Of a stretch of 8,192 nucleotides of DNA, positions 5,994-8,192 are shown piece after piece. This DNA comes from Actinomycetota bacterium (GTDB taxonomy: Bacteria; Actinomycetota; Humimicrobiia; Humimicrobiales; Humimicrobiaceae): assembly GCA_003155275.1 (NCBI GenBank), contig PMCC01000105.1:5454-13645 (forward strand), written 5' to 3'. Numbering within the stretch: position 1 is the stretch's first letter; every line of letters starts with the position of its first letter. Under the pieces are notes generated by a model that was given only the letters and a program-made list of their open reading frames with translations, ran no database searches and had not been told where the DNA came from. The position numbers and the translations under genes are program-made.

Positions 5994-6959
5994 ATGCCGG
6001 ACAATATAAAGAAAATAGCATTGTTGACAAGCGGCGGTGATGCCAGCGGAATGAATGCCGCTATTAGGGCAACCACGAGGTATGCAAAATATAAATCCCT
6101 TGAAATAATAGGTTTTTTGGATGGATTTAAGGGCCTCATAAATAATAATTTCATTGATTTGAGCAGTGAAAATGTAGGAGGCATTATAGACAGGGGAGGC
6201 ACCATCCTTTATACTGCCAGGTCTGAAGAGTTTAAAACTGAAGAAGGCATGCAGAAAGCTATTGCAAATTTAAAAAAGAATAAAATAGACGGGTTGATTG
6301 TAATTGGCGGAGACGGATCCTTCAGGGGAGTGCATGACCTTCACATTAGAGGAGTAAAGGCAGTAGGGATCCCAGGTACAATAGATAATGATATTGCAGG
6401 TACCGATTATAGCATAGGTTTTGACACGGCCCTCAATGTCATTATCAGCCTTATCTCCAAAATACGAGATACTGCATTTTCTCATGACAGGCTGTTTGTT
6501 ATAGAGGTAATGGGCAGAAATTCCGGGATGATTGCAGTTCATGCAGGTCTTGCCGGTGCGGCGGACTATATACTGATTCCGGAAGTACAGGTTGACCTGG
6601 TAAAAATCGCCACTAAAATAAAAAACCATAGACCGGGTAAGCGCCACACCCTTATTGTTGTAGCCGAGGGGGCTGCAAAAGCGTCTGATGTTGCTGCATC
6701 CATCAAGCTGCTCGTTGGACATGAAGTAAGAGTATCGGTCCTTGGCTATATACAGAGGGGTGGTTCACCGTCTGCGCTGGACAGGCTTCTCTCAGCAGAA
6801 TTCAGTAAAAAAGCTGTGGATTTGCTGTTAGAGGGAAAGAGCGACTATATGACGGCAATACAGGGGAAAGAAATTGTCGCTGTGCCTCTAGACTATGTCT
6901 TAAACAATAAGAAGATTGTTAAAAAATCAATATATGAACTGGCGCATATACTTTCCTAA
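5994..6959 (+). CDS. pfkA: ATP-dependent 6-phosphofructokinase PfkA
   Basis: Cytosolic PfkA phosphorylates fructose 6-phosphate to fructose 1,6-bisphosphate in glycolysis. The 321-residue product matches the usual bacterial length of about 320. Visible motifs are LLTSGGDASGMNAAIR (10-25), the ATP site IGGDGS (104-109), the catalytic PGTIDND (127-133) with Asp131 as the expected base, the substrate motif EVMGR (171-175) and LGYIQRGGSPS (250-260) with the sugar-phosphate Arg255. Gly at both discriminating positions (GGDGS and PGTIDND, rather than GGDDS and PKTIDND) indicates ATP rather than pyrophosphate as donor, following the family rule. The usual GGDAPGMN reads GGDASGMN; this position is variable in the family. 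The gene follows hisIE by 75 bases in the same direction, so co-transcription with the his genes is possible but not shown. Its stop overlaps the stop of the convergent gene by 4 bases, and no terminator is seen. Confidence 0.95.
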   Translation: MPDNIKKIALLTSGGDASGMNAAIRATTRYAKYKSLEIIGFLDGFKGLINNNFIDLSSENVGGIIDRGGTILYTARSEEFKTEEGMQKAIANLKKNKIDGLIVIGGDGSFRGVHDLHIRGVKAVGIPGTIDNDIAGTDYSIGFDTALNVIISLISKIRDTAFSHDRLFVIEVMGRNSGMIAVHAGLAGAADYILIPEVQVDLVKIATKIKNHRPGKRHTLIVVAEGAAKASDVAASIKLLVGHEVRVSVLGYIQRGGSPSALDRLLSAEFSKKAVDLLLEGKSDYMTAIQGKEIVAVPLDYVLNNKKIVKKSIYELAHILS

Positions 6960-7696
6960 TTCGTTCCTTTTATCCCGGCCACTACCATCATTGCCTGCAG
7001 CGGCTGGGAATTGTCTTTTCTGAATGAAAAGTATTTCACCGGTTGGCAGTAAGTGCATTCCGGGCTGGCTGCAATGTTTGTCTGCCAGACTCCGCATTCT
7101 TCAAGCTTCTTTTGCGCAACCAGTTTTAAATCCATAAAAATTTTCCCGCCCTCTTTACTGAAAGCCCCGGGATAAGATGAAAACTTTTCCATCAGGTCTT
7201 CCTTTACTTCAAAATGGCAGGTTCCAATACCTGCTCCTATGCCTGCAATTATGTTCTTTGGCGCAGAATCGAAAACATCTTTCATTTTTTTAAGCGCTTT
7301 TCCGATGATATTTTTTTCAATCCCTTTCCAACCGCAATGCAGCAAACCAATAATTTCTTTTTTAAAATCATAAATTATGACAGGCAGGCAATCAGCAATG
7401 GTAATGGAAAGATAAACATTTTTCCTGGCCGTTATCAGACCGTCAGTATTTTCCACGAAATTCCCCAGGTCTGCTTCAGTCACTATTTCGATATTGCTGC
7501 CGCTTATGGATTTTACGCTTACAAGGTTTTTACCGGAAAGGTTTAATTTTCCTAAAAATCTTTCCCTGTTAATAAGCGCTTTTTCATCTTTCCCAAAGTC
7601 ATAAAATACTTTCATATTTTCGTCAGGCCTTAGCGACATGGCAATCAGGATATCCGGAAATTTATTAAAGTTAAAAAATGGTAAATTATTTTCCAT
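6956..7696 (-). CDS. pgeF: PgeF/YfiH-family (multicopper-oxidase-like domain, DUF152) protein, divergent
   Basis: Family members (formerly laccase-like, DUF152) include PgeF, which removes mis-incorporated amino acids from peptidoglycan precursors, and proteins reported to act on purine nucleosides. The 246-residue product is of normal length. It keeps TIADCLPVIIYD (99-110) with Cys103, GLLHCGWKG (117-125) with His120, GIGAGIGTCHFEV (152-164) with Cys160 and His161, and FSFRKDN (223-229). The usual N-terminal Q-x-HG motif is altered: the aligned residues read SISGS (63-67), so the first zinc-ligand His is Ser65. The usual FSTRxGG stretch reads MSLRPDEN (20-27). No good ribosome site is visible before the ATG at 7696; Met20 is an alternative but would remove family sequence. 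The family call is confident; enzymatic activity is doubtful because of the missing ligand. The DUF4190-like gene lies 31 bases upstream on the same strand and may be co-transcribed. Confidence 0.85.
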   Translation of the reverse strand: MENNLPFFNFNKFPDILIAMSLRPDENMKVFYDFGKDEKALINRERFLGKLNLSGKNLVSVKSISGSNIEIVTEADLGNFVENTDGLITARKNVYLSITIADCLPVIIYDFKKEIIGLLHCGWKGIEKNIIGKALKKMKDVFDSAPKNIIAGIGAGIGTCHFEVKEDLMEKFSSYPGAFSKEGGKIFMDLKLVAQKKLEECGVWQTNIAASPECTYCQPVKYFSFRKDNSQPLQAMMVVAGIKGTN

Positions 7697-7727
7697 AATA
7701 TTATTTGACAGACCCCGGGAAATTTAA

Positions 7728-8132
7728 TCAAAGCAAATAAAGAATAATAAAAAATGATATTAAAAAAATAATGCTTAATGCACCCATTGCTATCCCCGCC
7801 AGATATATGCCCTTACCCTTTATGATATGTGCGCCTCTAAAAATTCCCTTAAAATCCTTTATTCCAAACACAATTGCAATTATGGACGAGCCTGCCACAA
7901 CAATTCCAAGAAGCAATGTCAGGAATAAGAAAAATACATATTTGTTGAAGGCAACACCTGGGTCTATGAGCCCAATAATATTAAAACCAAATGATTTTCC
8001 GGGCATTAAAAGAAAAAAAGCAATACTTGAAAAAATAGCCAGCATTCCTAAAACAAATGACTCAAATGAGGTTTTATTATATTTGTTTTCTTCGATTTCG
8101 TCATCCATAGGGTTCTTATAGAATATAACCAT
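7728..8132 (-). CDS. Small membrane protein, DUF4190-like
   Basis: Function unknown. The 134-residue product has an acidic, hydrophilic N terminus (DDEIEENKYNK, 10-20) and then three hydrophobic segments at about 25-44, 65-91 and 109-133, so it should be an integral membrane protein. The segment IIAIVFGIKDF (84-94), followed by a basic loop and KGKGIYLAGIAMGALSII (105-122), resembles the two-helix repeat of DUF4190 proteins (IVFGxxGL, then KGxGLAIAGIVLGxxxL). No signal peptidase site is evident. The start is uncertain: the longest frame begins at 8132, while Met9 at 8108 gives a more typical MDDEIEE start; neither has a clear ribosome site. The opposite strand is open across most of this gene, but its product lacks the hydrophobic pattern of a known family. 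The pgeF-like gene begins 31 bases downstream on the same strand. Confidence 0.7.
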   Translation of the reverse strand: MVIFYKNPMDDEIEENKYNKTSFESFVLGMLAIFSSIAFFLLMPGKSFGFNIIGLIDPGVAFNKYVFFLFLTLLLGIVVAGSSIIAIVFGIKDFKGIFRGAHIIKGKGIYLAGIAMGALSIIFLISFFIILYLL

Positions 8133-8156
8133 CTATTGAATTTTAACTTATATAAA

Positions 8157-8185
8157 AATTTACTCTTATTGCTTATATTATTCAA
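8157..8185 (-). promoter_or_regulatory. Possible sigma-70-type promoter for the - strand pair
   Basis: Read on the - strand, TTGAAT (8185-8180) and TAAATT (8162-8157) are separated by 17 bases, each matching the consensus at four of six positions. Transcription would begin near 8150, just ahead of the DUF4190-like gene, leaving a short leader to either candidate start. In sequence this AT-rich such matches arise easily by chance, so the call is tentative. Confidence 0.25.
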
Positions 8186-8192
8186 GTATCGA

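Noticed and set aside
6270..6722. 150-codon open frame on the - strand inside pfkA
   Set aside because: It is fully covered by pfkA, whose motifs are intact throughout, and the translated product is rich in Cys, Tyr and Asn with no family resemblance.
7771..8121. 116-codon open frame on the + strand opposite the DUF4190-like gene
   Set aside because: Its product has no recognisable domain and many prolines and lysines typical of an antisense shadow, while the - strand product has three clear membrane segments and a DUF4190-like pattern.

Overview
This window is an AT-rich bacterial chromosomal segment carrying a near-complete, co-directional histidine biosynthesis cluster on the + strand. 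It reads hisZ-hisG-hisB-hisH-hisA-hisF-hisIE, followed by an ATP-type 6-phosphofructokinase (pfkA). Two genes on the - strand converge on pfkA: a divergent PgeF/YfiH-family protein and a small DUF4190-like membrane protein. No mobile element, tRNA, rRNA or CRISPR array is visible. Protein features point to an uncultured or little-studied low-GC bacterial lineage. The supporting features are a short-form HisG that needs HisZ, a monofunctional HisB, a fused HisIE, and a bacterial ATP-type PfkA. The phylum cannot be fixed from the sequence.

Layout. Bases 1-131 are an AT-rich leader with no clear gene. Bases 132-2050 hold hisZ and hisG, the two subunits of the HisZ-type ATP phosphoribosyltransferase (first step). 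Bases 2051-2288 are a non-coding spacer at the place where hisD (often with hisC) sits in many clusters of this order; instead it holds an imperfect ~30-bp tandem repeat. Bases 2289-3493 hold hisB and hisH, nearly abutting. A 134-bp spacer with a perfect 9-bp-stem hairpin separates hisH from hisA. Bases 3628-5918 hold hisA, hisF and hisIE. pfkA (5994-6959) follows in the same direction behind a strong ribosome binding site. Its stop overlaps the stop of the convergent pgeF-like gene by 4 bases. Upstream of that gene on the - strand lies the DUF4190-like gene, near the right edge.

How the genes work together. HisG/HisZ make phosphoribosyl-ATP. HisIE hydrolyses it and opens the ring, HisA isomerises the product, and HisH/HisF convert it with glutamine-derived ammonia to imidazole glycerol phosphate (IGP) and AICAR. 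HisB dehydrates IGP. The last steps (HisC aminotransferase, histidinol-phosphate phosphatase, HisD dehydrogenase) are not encoded here and must lie elsewhere if the organism makes histidine.

Most of the window is ordinary metabolism. The points deserving a second look are the repeat-filled spacer where hisD is missing, the hairpin between hisH and hisA, the loss of an expected zinc-ligand histidine in the PgeF-like protein, and the charged N-terminal extension of HisIE.
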